Of a DNA stretch of 64,000 nucleotides, positions 8,104 through 15,960 are shown one piece after another. Source of the stretch: Streptomyces noursei (GTDB lineage Bacteria; Actinomycetota; Actinomycetes; Streptomycetales; Streptomycetaceae); assembly GCF_016917755.1 (NCBI RefSeq), contig NZ_CP070326.1, forward strand, positions 3,844,001 to 3,908,000, in the 5' to 3' direction. A program made the translations under genes and the position numbers. The notes below the pieces were generated by a model, which made no database searches, was not told the DNA's origin, and worked only from the letters and a program-made list of their open reading frames with translations. The stretch's first letter is position 1, and each line of letters starts with the position of its first letter.

Positions 8104-9636
8104 ATGGTCAGAGCTTGGACGGTCCGCGGGGGTCAGTACGGAGAGCGCGAAGAGCAGGCGCTTGACGAGGGGGTGGTGATCGCCGGCTGGGAGGAGGTCG
8201 GCGACCTCAGCGGCTGCGCATCGATCGCCGATGTGGGCGATCTTCTCGCACGGGCCTATCCGGATGAGGCGCCTGGCACTGTGGACAACTGGAAGCACCA
8301 GCTGTGGCGTTTCATCACGATGGAGACCGGAGACCTGGTCGTGATGCCCCGCAAGTTCCTGGCCGTCGTCGCCATCGGGCGGCTGACCGGCGGGTACGAG
8401 TACCGAGCCGACGCCACCCCTGGCTTCCGGCACACGCGCAAGGTGGAGTGGGTGCGCCCCCAGGTGGAGCGTGCCGTGATCGGTGGTGACCTCCGCGACA
8501 GCATCGGCGCATTCCTGACCGTGAGCGAGCTGCGACGCCGTGACGCGGCACACCGCGTCGAGACGCTGGCACAGACTGGTGTCGACCCGGGCTACAAGGG
8601 GGCCGTGGAGCCACCTGCGGATCCCGAGTCCCTGGAGCAGGATGTGCGCGACGAGGGCACCCGGCAGCTGACCGCCCGGGACCTGATCGGCCTGTGGGGC
8701 TGGCAGAGGCGCACCGGCGATGTCATCGACCTGGTCGACCGGGAACTGGCAGCTCGAGGTCTGCAGGTAACCCCACACTTCACGGAGGTCCAGCTAGACG
8801 GCCTGATCACCGTCTCCGCCCAGGAAACCGCCCTGACGGGAGAGGCTGCTGAGGATCTCCCAGGAACAGACCTTGGCCACACGCCCACAAAAGCCGCAGG
8901 CGAGGATCTGAGCCGCCACTGGCGCATCGGCAGCCTCCCCTTCGCCCGCGACGTGGTCACAGTCGGCTTCGACGAGCCGCTCAGCCGCGCCATCACACGC
9001 ATGGTCCAGGGCGACTTCTCCCAGCTTCCGGTGGTGAATCGGAACAACGTGCTGCGTGGAGTCGTCACCTGGGAGAGCATCGCCCGCGCCCAGCTGGGCC
9101 GTCGGGGCGACACCATAGCCGCGGCTCTGGACCCCCATCCGCACACCGCACAGGAACAGGAAGAGCTATTCGTCCGCATCGACGACATCCAGCGCCACGG
9201 CTTCCTGATCGTCACCGACGGCGACAATCTCGTCCTCGGCATCCTCACTGCATCCGACCTGGCCGACCAGCTCAAGCTCCGGGTGGAACCGTTCATCCTT
9301 CTCGGCGAGGCCGAACGGCGGCTGCGTCGCCTCACCGACCGACTGCCCGTGGACGAGCTGCCCGTCGGCTCAGGCGTTCGCAAGACGCGCGCCGCGGGCA
9401 AGTACCTCACCCTCGGCCAGTACCCGGAACTACTCAAGGACAACGTCTGCTGGGCAAAGTTGGCATGGCCGTATGAGCAGGACGATCTCGTCCGCCGCGT
9501 CACCGCCGTCAAGGACTACCGGAACGAACTTGCTCACTGGGACATGGACGCCCCAGAGACGAAAACCGAGGCTCTGACGGAGACCAAGCAGTTGCTGAGT
9601 CTCCTGAAGCTGATCGACCACGATCCACGGCCGTGA
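8104..9636 (+). CDS. Three-domain conflict protein: PUA-like N-terminus, CBS pair, C-terminal HEPN (Rx4H)
   Basis: 510 residues, start ATG after GGGGGCGGGG. The N-terminus (WTVRGGQYGEREEQAL..., about 3-90, including GDLVVMPRK) resembles the domain preceding Mrr-type restriction nucleases, a PUA/EVE-like fold that senses modified bases or nucleic acid. Residues about 278-405 contain two CBS motifs (LPVVNRNNVLRGVVTW and FLIVTDGDNLVLGILTASDL), which usually bind adenosyl ligands. The C-terminal ~100 residues form a helical HEPN-like domain with RNELAH (R473-H478), the R-N-x3-H signature of HEPN RNases. The sequence shows the motifs; the reading as a ligand-gated toxic RNase in defence is inference. 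It is the first gene inside the island and convergent with a kinase. The middle (100-270) is unrecognised. Confidence 0.72.
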   Translation: MVRAWTVRGGQYGEREEQALDEGVVIAGWEEVGDLSGCASIADVGDLLARAYPDEAPGTVDNWKHQLWRFITMETGDLVVMPRKFLAVVAIGRLTGGYEYRADATPGFRHTRKVEWVRPQVERAVIGGDLRDSIGAFLTVSELRRRDAAHRVETLAQTGVDPGYKGAVEPPADPESLEQDVRDEGTRQLTARDLIGLWGWQRRTGDVIDLVDRELAARGLQVTPHFTEVQLDGLITVSAQETALTGEAAEDLPGTDLGHTPTKAAGEDLSRHWRIGSLPFARDVVTVGFDEPLSRAITRMVQGDFSQLPVVNRNNVLRGVVTWESIARAQLGRRGDTIAAALDPHPHTAQEQEELFVRIDDIQRHGFLIVTDGDNLVLGILTASDLADQLKLRVEPFILLGEAERRLRRLTDRLPVDELPVGSGVRKTRAAGKYLTLGQYPELLKDNVCWAKLAWPYEQDDLVRRVTAVKDYRNELAHWDMDAPETKTEALTETKQLLSLLKLIDHDPRP

Positions 9637-9648
9637 CCGGCTAGATCA

Positions 9649-9687
9649 CCCCGGGCCGGGCCGTCCTGTCAGGCACCCGGCCCGGGG
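9649..9687. terminator. Bidirectional terminator between the convergent HEPN and kinase genes
   Basis: Perfect 12-bp stem CCCCGGGCCGGG/CCCGGCCCGGGG with a 15-nt loop, starting 12 bp after the HEPN gene stop and overlapping the last codons of the kinase gene. Confidence 0.6.
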
Positions 9688-11252
9688 TTGTCGAGGCCGA
9701 GCTGAATCACCGCGAGCGCTTCGGCGATCTCGACCGCCAACTCGTCCTCCGGCCCACTGACCAGGACGACATCCTGGTACAGCGGTTCTAGCACCTCCTT
9801 GGCCTCTGCTGTCCGTCCTTGCGCAAGCAACAACATGCCGATGTTGTGGCGGAGTTCCACAGCTTCTTCGCTCGCGTCGCTGTCAACGGCGCGTACGACG
9901 TCCAGCACTTCCCTAAGCTGCGCCAACGCGTCGGTGACCAGGCCGAGTTCGGCGCGGCACCGTGCGGCCTGAGCCCGGCACGCGCGGGCCTGTTTGCTGG
10001 TCGGCCCGGCGATGCGTGCGTACGCGTCGGCGAGGGTGTCGAACTCGGGCCGCGCGGCGCGGTAATCACCACCGAGGAGGCGTACGGCGGCGCGCTGTCT
10101 GCGCAGGCCCAGAACGGCCTTGTTCTCGGGGCCGAGGGCGCGGGCCGCCGGTTCGATGACCTCGCCAAGGACATCGACGGCCTGCGCGAACCGCTCTTCC
10201 TGGATGAGGTGGTCCGCTTGGTCGTAGGCAGCCTTGATGTCCTCCCGAAGCTGGGCCGGGACCGGCATGGGCCGCGGTACGGCAGGGGCCGGCCTCTCGG
10301 CGGCGGGGGCCTGTTCACGACCTCTGGGCGCGTACGGTTTGCGGTAGAGCGCCGTCGGATCGGGCACTCCCGTCGGACCCACTCCGCTGACCGACGTCTC
10401 CTCGCCAGGCAGGGGGAGGAACGGAAGCAGCCCTTCGTACACCTCCTGCGTGTCAGCCGGCCGTTCCTCGGGGGTTTTGTTCAGCAGTCGCAGGACCAGT
10501 TCCTCCAGTGCCTCCGGCACCTCGGGACGCAACTGCCGCAGCGGCGCGGGGGCTTCGCTCACGTGCTGATACATGAGGCCGAACTCATCGCCGGCGGTGA
10601 ACAACAGCCGCCCGCTGAGCAGTTCGTGCAGAACGCATCCCAGCGCATAGAGGTCCGTCCCCGGTGTGATCGTGCCGCCACGCACCTGCTCGGGAGCCAT
10701 GTACTGATACGTACCGATCGGTGTCCCGGTGGCGGTCAGCTTCGTGACGTCCGTCCGAAGAATGGCGGCGATACCGAAATCCAGGACCTTCACCGTGCCG
10801 TCGCGCGCCACAAGGATGTTGGACGGCTTCAAGTCACGGTGGATTACAGGGACTTGGTGGGCATGCGACAGAACAGTCGCCACCTGCGCGGCCACCGCCG
10901 CCGCCCAGCCAATCGGAAGCGGGCGCGCCGGGTTGACGTACCGGGTCAGCGAGACGCCGTCGACGAGTTCCATCACCAGGAACAACCGCTCCAGCGAGGC
11001 GTCGAGCACCGCGTCGTACACCTGGGGTACGCCGGGGTGCTGGATGCGTGCGGTGATCCTGGCCTCGCGTTGGAACCGCTTGGCGAACTCCTCGGCGAGG
11101 TGCGGGGCAGCGGCCAGGGACGCCTGCCGGAGCAGCTTCACGGCCACCGGGCGGTCCAGCACGGTGTCGTAGCCGCGCCATACGTCACCCATTCCGCCGT
11201 GGTCAAGCTCCTCCAGGAGTTCATAGCGGTCGGAGATGGGTTCGGACGGCAC
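9669..11252 (-). CDS. Cytosolic Hanks-type Ser/Thr protein kinase with C-terminal TPR-like repeats
   Basis: 527 residues, GTG start. The kinase domain (about 8-275) has the Gly loop LDHGGMGDVW, the lysine in VAVKLL, the catalytic loop HRDLKPSN, DFG, and the activation segment ending in APEQ, so it should be active. A Pro-rich linker (about 290-335) follows, then a helical region to the end that reads as TPR-like repeats (AQAVDVLGEVIEPAARALG and similar). No membrane segment or PASTA domain, unlike the housekeeping PknB type. It is on the same strand as the type I R-M genes, 176 bp from hsdR, so it may be co-transcribed after them. Kinases with TPRs occur in several phage-defence loci; its target cannot be told from sequence. 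Confidence 0.88.
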   Translation of the reverse strand: MPSEPISDRYELLEELDHGGMGDVWRGYDTVLDRPVAVKLLRQASLAAAPHLAEEFAKRFQREARITARIQHPGVPQVYDAVLDASLERLFLVMELVDGVSLTRYVNPARPLPIGWAAAVAAQVATVLSHAHQVPVIHRDLKPSNILVARDGTVKVLDFGIAAILRTDVTKLTATGTPIGTYQYMAPEQVRGGTITPGTDLYALGCVLHELLSGRLLFTAGDEFGLMYQHVSEAPAPLRQLRPEVPEALEELVLRLLNKTPEERPADTQEVYEGLLPFLPLPGEETSVSGVGPTGVPDPTALYRKPYAPRGREQAPAAERPAPAVPRPMPVPAQLREDIKAAYDQADHLIQEERFAQAVDVLGEVIEPAARALGPENKAVLGLRRQRAAVRLLGGDYRAARPEFDTLADAYARIAGPTSKQARACRAQAARCRAELGLVTDALAQLREVLDVVRAVDSDASEEAVELRHNIGMLLLAQGRTAEAKEVLEPLYQDVVLVSGPEDELAVEIAEALAVIQLGLDNPGPGA

Positions 11253-11428
11253 TGTGCTCTCGCTTCCTACGGTGATGGGCGAGCTGTGGTGTTCGGGTGT
11301 GACGACGTGCGTTCAGTGTGACGACTGCGGTGATCATTCGTCCAGGCCAGGTCCGGCCAGGATCAGGAGGGCGGCACCGTAGGAAATCCCCCGGCACCGC
11401 CACCCACGATCGACGACAGCCCCGTGCG

Positions 11429-14400
11429 TCAGAACCCGTCGTCGATCCCTTCCTCCCGCCGGATCATCCGCCAGGCCGCCCTACGCGCGCTGCGATCCAG
11501 GGTCGACTTGAAGCCCCTGTCCGCGCCGAAGTACTGGCGGCCGAGACCGGCGATGGTGTCGATGTGGTCGGCCATCTTGTCCTCGAAGACGTCGTCGAAG
11601 ACCAGGCCGAAGTTGTCCACGTCGTTGTTGGCCACGGCGGCGGCCCGCACCTTCGGGTCGGCCTTGGCCTCCTCGAAGGGACGCAGGACGTCCTGCTCGG
11701 TGAACTCGGTGCCGAACTTCTCGTTGAACTTCTCGATCAGCTCGGACAGCAGCGACTTCTCAACCTCCTTGGCGCCACCGGCCTCGTCGCCGAACCCCTT
11801 CAGATCGGCCGCCCCCTCAGGGCTGAGCGACACGTCGTACTCGCCGGTCTTCTCCACGCGCATGTGGCTGAGGTCGACCTCGCCTATGTCCACGCCTCCG
11901 TCGGCGCGCCGCGGCAGCCGGTTGAGCAGATGGCGGCCGTACAGGTGCAGCCGCTCCAACTCGGCGTCCTGGTACGGCACGATCTGCGCGAGGAACCCGT
12001 ACTTGCGTACGTAGTCATTGAGGTTGGCCCGGAAGTCCTCGGCGGTCTCAACCTCCTCGTCGTCCTCGCTCTCCATCAAGGCGGTGAATCGCTCGACGGC
12101 CGGGGACAGCAGCCGGTACAGCTCGGCGTGCAGCTTCTCCCACTTGGCCTGCGAGCCGCCCGCCTTCTGCTTGGCCTCGAAGTACGCGGCGGCGAACTCG
12201 TCCATCTCCCGCTCGGCGAGCACCGGTGCGGACATGACGCGCCCCTGCGCGGTGTAGAGCAGGTTCGGGTCGGAGGGGAGGGTCATCGCCTCCTCGAAGT
12301 ACGGACGGAAGGCGTCCCGGATATCCTCTGCCTCGTTCACGAAGTCCAGGACAGCGAGATCGGACTGAGCCTTGCGCTCGACGGTGCGGTTCAGCCGGGA
12401 CAGCGTCTGCACAGCGGCGATACCAGTCAGTGTCTTGTTGACGTACATCGTCGTGAGCAGCGGCTGGTCGAACCCGGTCTGGTACTTCTCCGCCACCACC
12501 AGAATCTTGTACTCGGGCTTGCCCCTGCCGCCCGCCTTCACGGCCTTGTCGTCGGCGCGCGTGTACGCGAACGCCTCGGGCAGCGCGCTCTCGGCGAGCC
12601 CCCCGTTCTCCTTGCTCTCGGTGGTCTCCTCACCGTCGACGGTGAGCGATCCGGAGAAGGCGACCAGAACCCCCAGGTCCGGGTGCTTGGTGTCGTAGTC
12701 CCGGTCCTTGATGTAGCTCTTGATGGCGCGCGCCATCTGCACGGCGGACTGCCGCGACGCGGTGACCACCATCGACTTGGCGCGCCCGCCGAGCCGGCCG
12801 CGGGTGTGCGTGACGAAGTGCTCCACGATCACCTGGGCATGCTGCGCGACGGTCGAGTCGTGGGTGAGCGCGAACCGGGCGAGCAGGCCGTTGGCCTTGG
12901 AGGGGTCGACCTCCTTCTCATCCGGGTTCTGGTTCACCAGCTTCCAGTACGTGTTGTACGTGACGTAGTTGCGCAGCGGGTCGAGGATGAAGCCCTCCTC
13001 GATGGCCTGCCGCATCGAGTAGGTGTGGAAGGGCCGGTACTTGGCCTCACCTGCCACGGTGTCGAGCGTGCCGAAGAGTTCGAGGGTTTTGGCCTTGGGG
13101 GTAGCGGTGAAGGCGAAGTAGGAGAGGTTCGCGGCCTGCGACCGTTCCTCGGCCTTCTCCTTGAGCTGGTCGGTGAGCGTTGCGGGCGCCGTGGTGGCGC
13201 CGGCGTCCTCGGAGTCGGAGTCCAGACCGAGGTCACGCAGGGCCGCCTTGACGGCGGTGGCGGCGTCACCGGACTGCGAGGAGTGCGCCTCATCGACGAC
13301 GAGCGCGAACCGGCTGCCCGCGATCTCGGTCGGGTTGCGCTTGATGTAGTCGAGCAGCGCCGGGAACGAGTGCAGGGTGACGGTGACGATCTTCCCGGTG
13401 TCCCGGGACAGCGCCCGGGCGAGCTGCTCCCCCTTGGCCCCGTCCTTCTCGTCGATCTTCACGACGAGCCCGGCGGTACGCGAGAAACTGCCGACGGTCT
13501 CACGGAGTTGGGCATCCAGGTTGCGCCGGTCGGTGATGACGATGACCTTGTCGAAGACCGGCTCACCGGGCGCGATGCGCCCTGCGGTCAGGGCGCCCTG
13601 GTCGAGTACACGCGGGTCGGTACCGGCGTGCAGGTCGGACAGCCGGTGGGCGAGCCAGCCGATGGTGTTGGACTTGCCGGACCCGGCGGACGCCATGATC
13701 AGGTAGTTCTGCCCGGAGCCGTGATGAGCAGCGTGGGCGGTCAGCTTCTTCACCACATCCCACTGGTGGAAGCGGGGAAAGATCGTGGTCCAGCCGGCGC
13801 CGCCCTGCCCCTGCCTTTTCCCCTTCTTCGGCTTCTGCTGGTGCACGAAGCGTTCGAGGAGGTCGAGCCAGTTCTCCCGCTCCCACACCTGCTCCCACAG
13901 GTAGGAGGTGGCGTACGTGCCGAAGGCGGAGGAGGCAGGGTTTCCGGCGCCGCCGGGCTGACCGGGGCCCTCAGAGCCGGTGTTGAAAGGCAGGAAGCGG
14001 GTGTTCTTGCCCTTGAGCTGGGTGGCGACGAAGACGAGGTCTGGATCGACGGCGAAGTTCGCGACGGCACGCTTCGCGAAGATCAGCTCGGTGAAGTCGC
14101 GGTCGCTGCGGTACTGCTCCTTGGCGTGCTCGACGCCCTGCCCGGTGAGCGGGTTCTTCAACTCGGCGGTGGCGAGAGGGATTCCGTTGAGGAACAGGGT
14201 CAGGTCGAGACGGTGCCCCCAGTCGGCCTGCTTGGTGGCGTACGGGAGTTCGCGGACTACGGTGAGGCGGTTGGCCCGGTAAGGGGCGAGGATGGCGGGG
14301 TCCGCGACGAGGTTCGGTTTGAAGTAAGCGACGCGGAGCTTCACGCCGCGGTCCTTGACCCCCTCGCGCAGGACGTGCAGCACGCCGTGCTCGGCGATGG

Positions 14401-14632
14401 CCTGGTCGAGGCGGCGGGCGAAACCGCGCTGGGCTTCAGCCTGGCCGCCGTAGACGTTCGCGAGCTCGTACCACTCGTCGGGCTGGGTGCGGCCGATGAA
14501 AGTGAAGAGCTCGCTAGTGTCGAGGCCGAGGTCGGGTCGGTAGTCCTCGGCGCTGGCTTCGCGCCAGCCGCGGTCGAGGAGGGCGGCGACTACGGCGGAG
14601 CCGAAGGCTTTCTCGTTGTGCACGGGGCTCAT
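11429..14632 (-). CDS. hsdR: Type I restriction enzyme, R (motor/nuclease) subunit
   Basis: 1067 residues. The N-terminal nuclease domain carries the PD-(D/E)XK signature in LFLNGIPLATAELKNP (ELK about residue 160). The SF2 translocase has Walker A ASAGSGKSNTIGW (about 310) and Walker B VVDEAHSSQSG (DEAH about 444), then TATPK (motif III) and helicase motifs QTGFDQP and LSRLNR. A C-terminal helical region contacts the methylase. It cuts DNA lacking methylation of the hsdS target after translocation. The start ATG lies 2 nt past the hsdS stop, so translation is coupled. All catalytic motifs are intact. Confidence 0.95.
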   Translation of the reverse strand: MSPVHNEKAFGSAVVAALLDRGWREASAEDYRPDLGLDTSELFTFIGRTQPDEWYELANVYGGQAEAQRGFARRLDQAIAEHGVLHVLREGVKDRGVKLRVAYFKPNLVADPAILAPYRANRLTVVRELPYATKQADWGHRLDLTLFLNGIPLATAELKNPLTGQGVEHAKEQYRSDRDFTELIFAKRAVANFAVDPDLVFVATQLKGKNTRFLPFNTGSEGPGQPGGAGNPASSAFGTYATSYLWEQVWERENWLDLLERFVHQQKPKKGKRQGQGGAGWTTIFPRFHQWDVVKKLTAHAAHHGSGQNYLIMASAGSGKSNTIGWLAHRLSDLHAGTDPRVLDQGALTAGRIAPGEPVFDKVIVITDRRNLDAQLRETVGSFSRTAGLVVKIDEKDGAKGEQLARALSRDTGKIVTVTLHSFPALLDYIKRNPTEIAGSRFALVVDEAHSSQSGDAATAVKAALRDLGLDSDSEDAGATTAPATLTDQLKEKAEERSQAANLSYFAFTATPKAKTLELFGTLDTVAGEAKYRPFHTYSMRQAIEEGFILDPLRNYVTYNTYWKLVNQNPDEKEVDPSKANGLLARFALTHDSTVAQHAQVIVEHFVTHTRGRLGGRAKSMVVTASRQSAVQMARAIKSYIKDRDYDTKHPDLGVLVAFSGSLTVDGEETTESKENGGLAESALPEAFAYTRADDKAVKAGGRGKPEYKILVVAEKYQTGFDQPLLTTMYVNKTLTGIAAVQTLSRLNRTVERKAQSDLAVLDFVNEAEDIRDAFRPYFEEAMTLPSDPNLLYTAQGRVMSAPVLAEREMDEFAAAYFEAKQKAGGSQAKWEKLHAELYRLLSPAVERFTALMESEDDEEVETAEDFRANLNDYVRKYGFLAQIVPYQDAELERLHLYGRHLLNRLPRRADGGVDIGEVDLSHMRVEKTGEYDVSLSPEGAADLKGFGDEAGGAKEVEKSLLSELIEKFNEKFGTEFTEQDVLRPFEEAKADPKVRAAAVANNDVDNFGLVFDDVFEDKMADHIDTIAGLGRQYFGADRGFKSTLDRSARRAAWRMIRREEGIDDGF

Positions 14633-14634
14633 TG

Positions 14635-15960
14635 CTACTGGACTCCGTCCGTTACGTTGCGCCCGCTGGCGGTGGAGACGTCGAATTGGCCGGTTACGGC
14701 GGCGGTGATTAGGGCTTGGCGGCGCTCGGCCTGCAGCTTCGTCCTCCTCTCCAATGCCGCGCCAACACGTTCGGCATCACGTGTGATCTCCTCTGTCCGC
14801 TCCATGACCCGTAGTTGACTGGCCACGGACGGAACCGGGATCTTCATGAAACGAACATTGCCCGCCTCTAGGTGGGGGTGGAGTGCTCCGGTCTGCTCGC
14901 GCAACAGTGCATGACGCCCCCAGTGACTGCGAAATGCATGCCACATATATCTCGGCAGCAGCAAGTTGCGGTGAGTTCGTGCAATCAGGAGAGCATGGCA
15001 GCTTGCGCCAACGAAGTCTTGATCGACGATTCCAACTTCGCCAATTGCCCCAGTCTGGACAATCAGCAGATCCTCGAACCCCAAGCGAATACGAGGACGC
15101 TCAGCTGCCCACTGAGATTGGACGTAGTAGGGACGCCGCGAAAAGTCGACGCGCCCATTTTTGATGTGCAGCGATTGAAGATACGGAACACCGTTGGCCA
15201 CGAAAAGGTCCCGAGTCGGGCCGACGTACCCATTGGTCAGCTGCCGAAGTACTCGGTTGAGGGGCTCCATCGACCAATCGTCATCCCGGCATCCCGGGTC
15301 AAGAGAGTCAAGACTTGGGCCACCCTCTTCTCTGACGCTCTCCTGGAAAGCTGCTCCCCTCCGCTCAGAAACGAGGATCCGCTGTCCCTCGGTTGCTTCG
15401 GCCAGCTCATCGATCCGTGCAGTCTCGGCGTCGAGGAAGTCGGCAATGCGGCGCTGCTCCTCCAGTGGAGGCAAGGGAATCGGCGCGTCCCCCAAACGAT
15501 CTCGATTCAGCTCAATCTGGTTGGTCGCTCCGACAACCAGCGCCGCGTACACATACTCCTGGAACGGGCGGCAACCAAGCCAGTAGTAGGCGAAACGAGA
15601 GTCGAGCTCGTCCGGCTTCCCCCGGACAACTGTTACATGGCTGTCCGCCATGCACGGTAGCCCATCTGGCGACTCCGTAAAGTAGCCAACCCGCCCGAGT
15701 GTGCCAGTCCCGGTGGAATTGATGAGCACATCATCCGGGCGAAGGTATCCCTTGAGCTTGCGCGGATCCCCACTGAACTCGTGGAATCGAGTGCGCGTCC
15801 AGTGAAGCCCAGCAGCCTGATTCGCCGCCTGGCTAACGGCACGCACCGGCCCCTGATCCACGTAGGTAGGTGCAGAACCACGATTTAGCAGCGCTGTCAC
15901 ATGCTTGAGACGCGCCGTCGACCATCTGCCCGGCAGACCAACACCCAACACCGCGCTCAT
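14635..15960 (-). CDS. hsdS: Type I R-M specificity subunit with two target-recognition domains
   Basis: 441 residues, start overlapping the hsdM stop (ATGA). There are two TRDs, each followed by a conserved coiled-coil segment (IPLPPLEEQRRIADFLDAETARIDEL and the C-terminal helices VASQLRVMERTEEITRDAERV). TRD1 is about residues 15-165, TRD2 about 215-365. The TRDs determine the two halves of the bipartite target. The DNA of TRD2 (around 14880-15250) is visibly poorer in G+C than the surrounding genes, which fits domain exchange between hsdS alleles. The target sequence cannot be derived by eye. Confidence 0.93.
   Translation of the reverse strand: MSAVLGVGLPGRWSTARLKHVTALLNRGSAPTYVDQGPVRAVSQAANQAAGLHWTRTRFHEFSGDPRKLKGYLRPDDVLINSTGTGTLGRVGYFTESPDGLPCMADSHVTVVRGKPDELDSRFAYYWLGCRPFQEYVYAALVVGATNQIELNRDRLGDAPIPLPPLEEQRRIADFLDAETARIDELAEATEGQRILVSERRGAAFQESVREEGGPSLDSLDPGCRDDDWSMEPLNRVLRQLTNGYVGPTRDLFVANGVPYLQSLHIKNGRVDFSRRPYYVQSQWAAERPRIRLGFEDLLIVQTGAIGEVGIVDQDFVGASCHALLIARTHRNLLLPRYMWHAFRSHWGRHALLREQTGALHPHLEAGNVRFMKIPVPSVASQLRVMERTEEITRDAERVGAALERRTKLQAERRQALITAAVTGQFDVSTASGRNVTDGVQ

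Noticed and set aside
11318..14818. Very long open frame opposite hsdR
   Set aside because: Val/Leu/Gly/Asp-rich translation without motifs; a shadow of hsdR caused by high third-position G+C.
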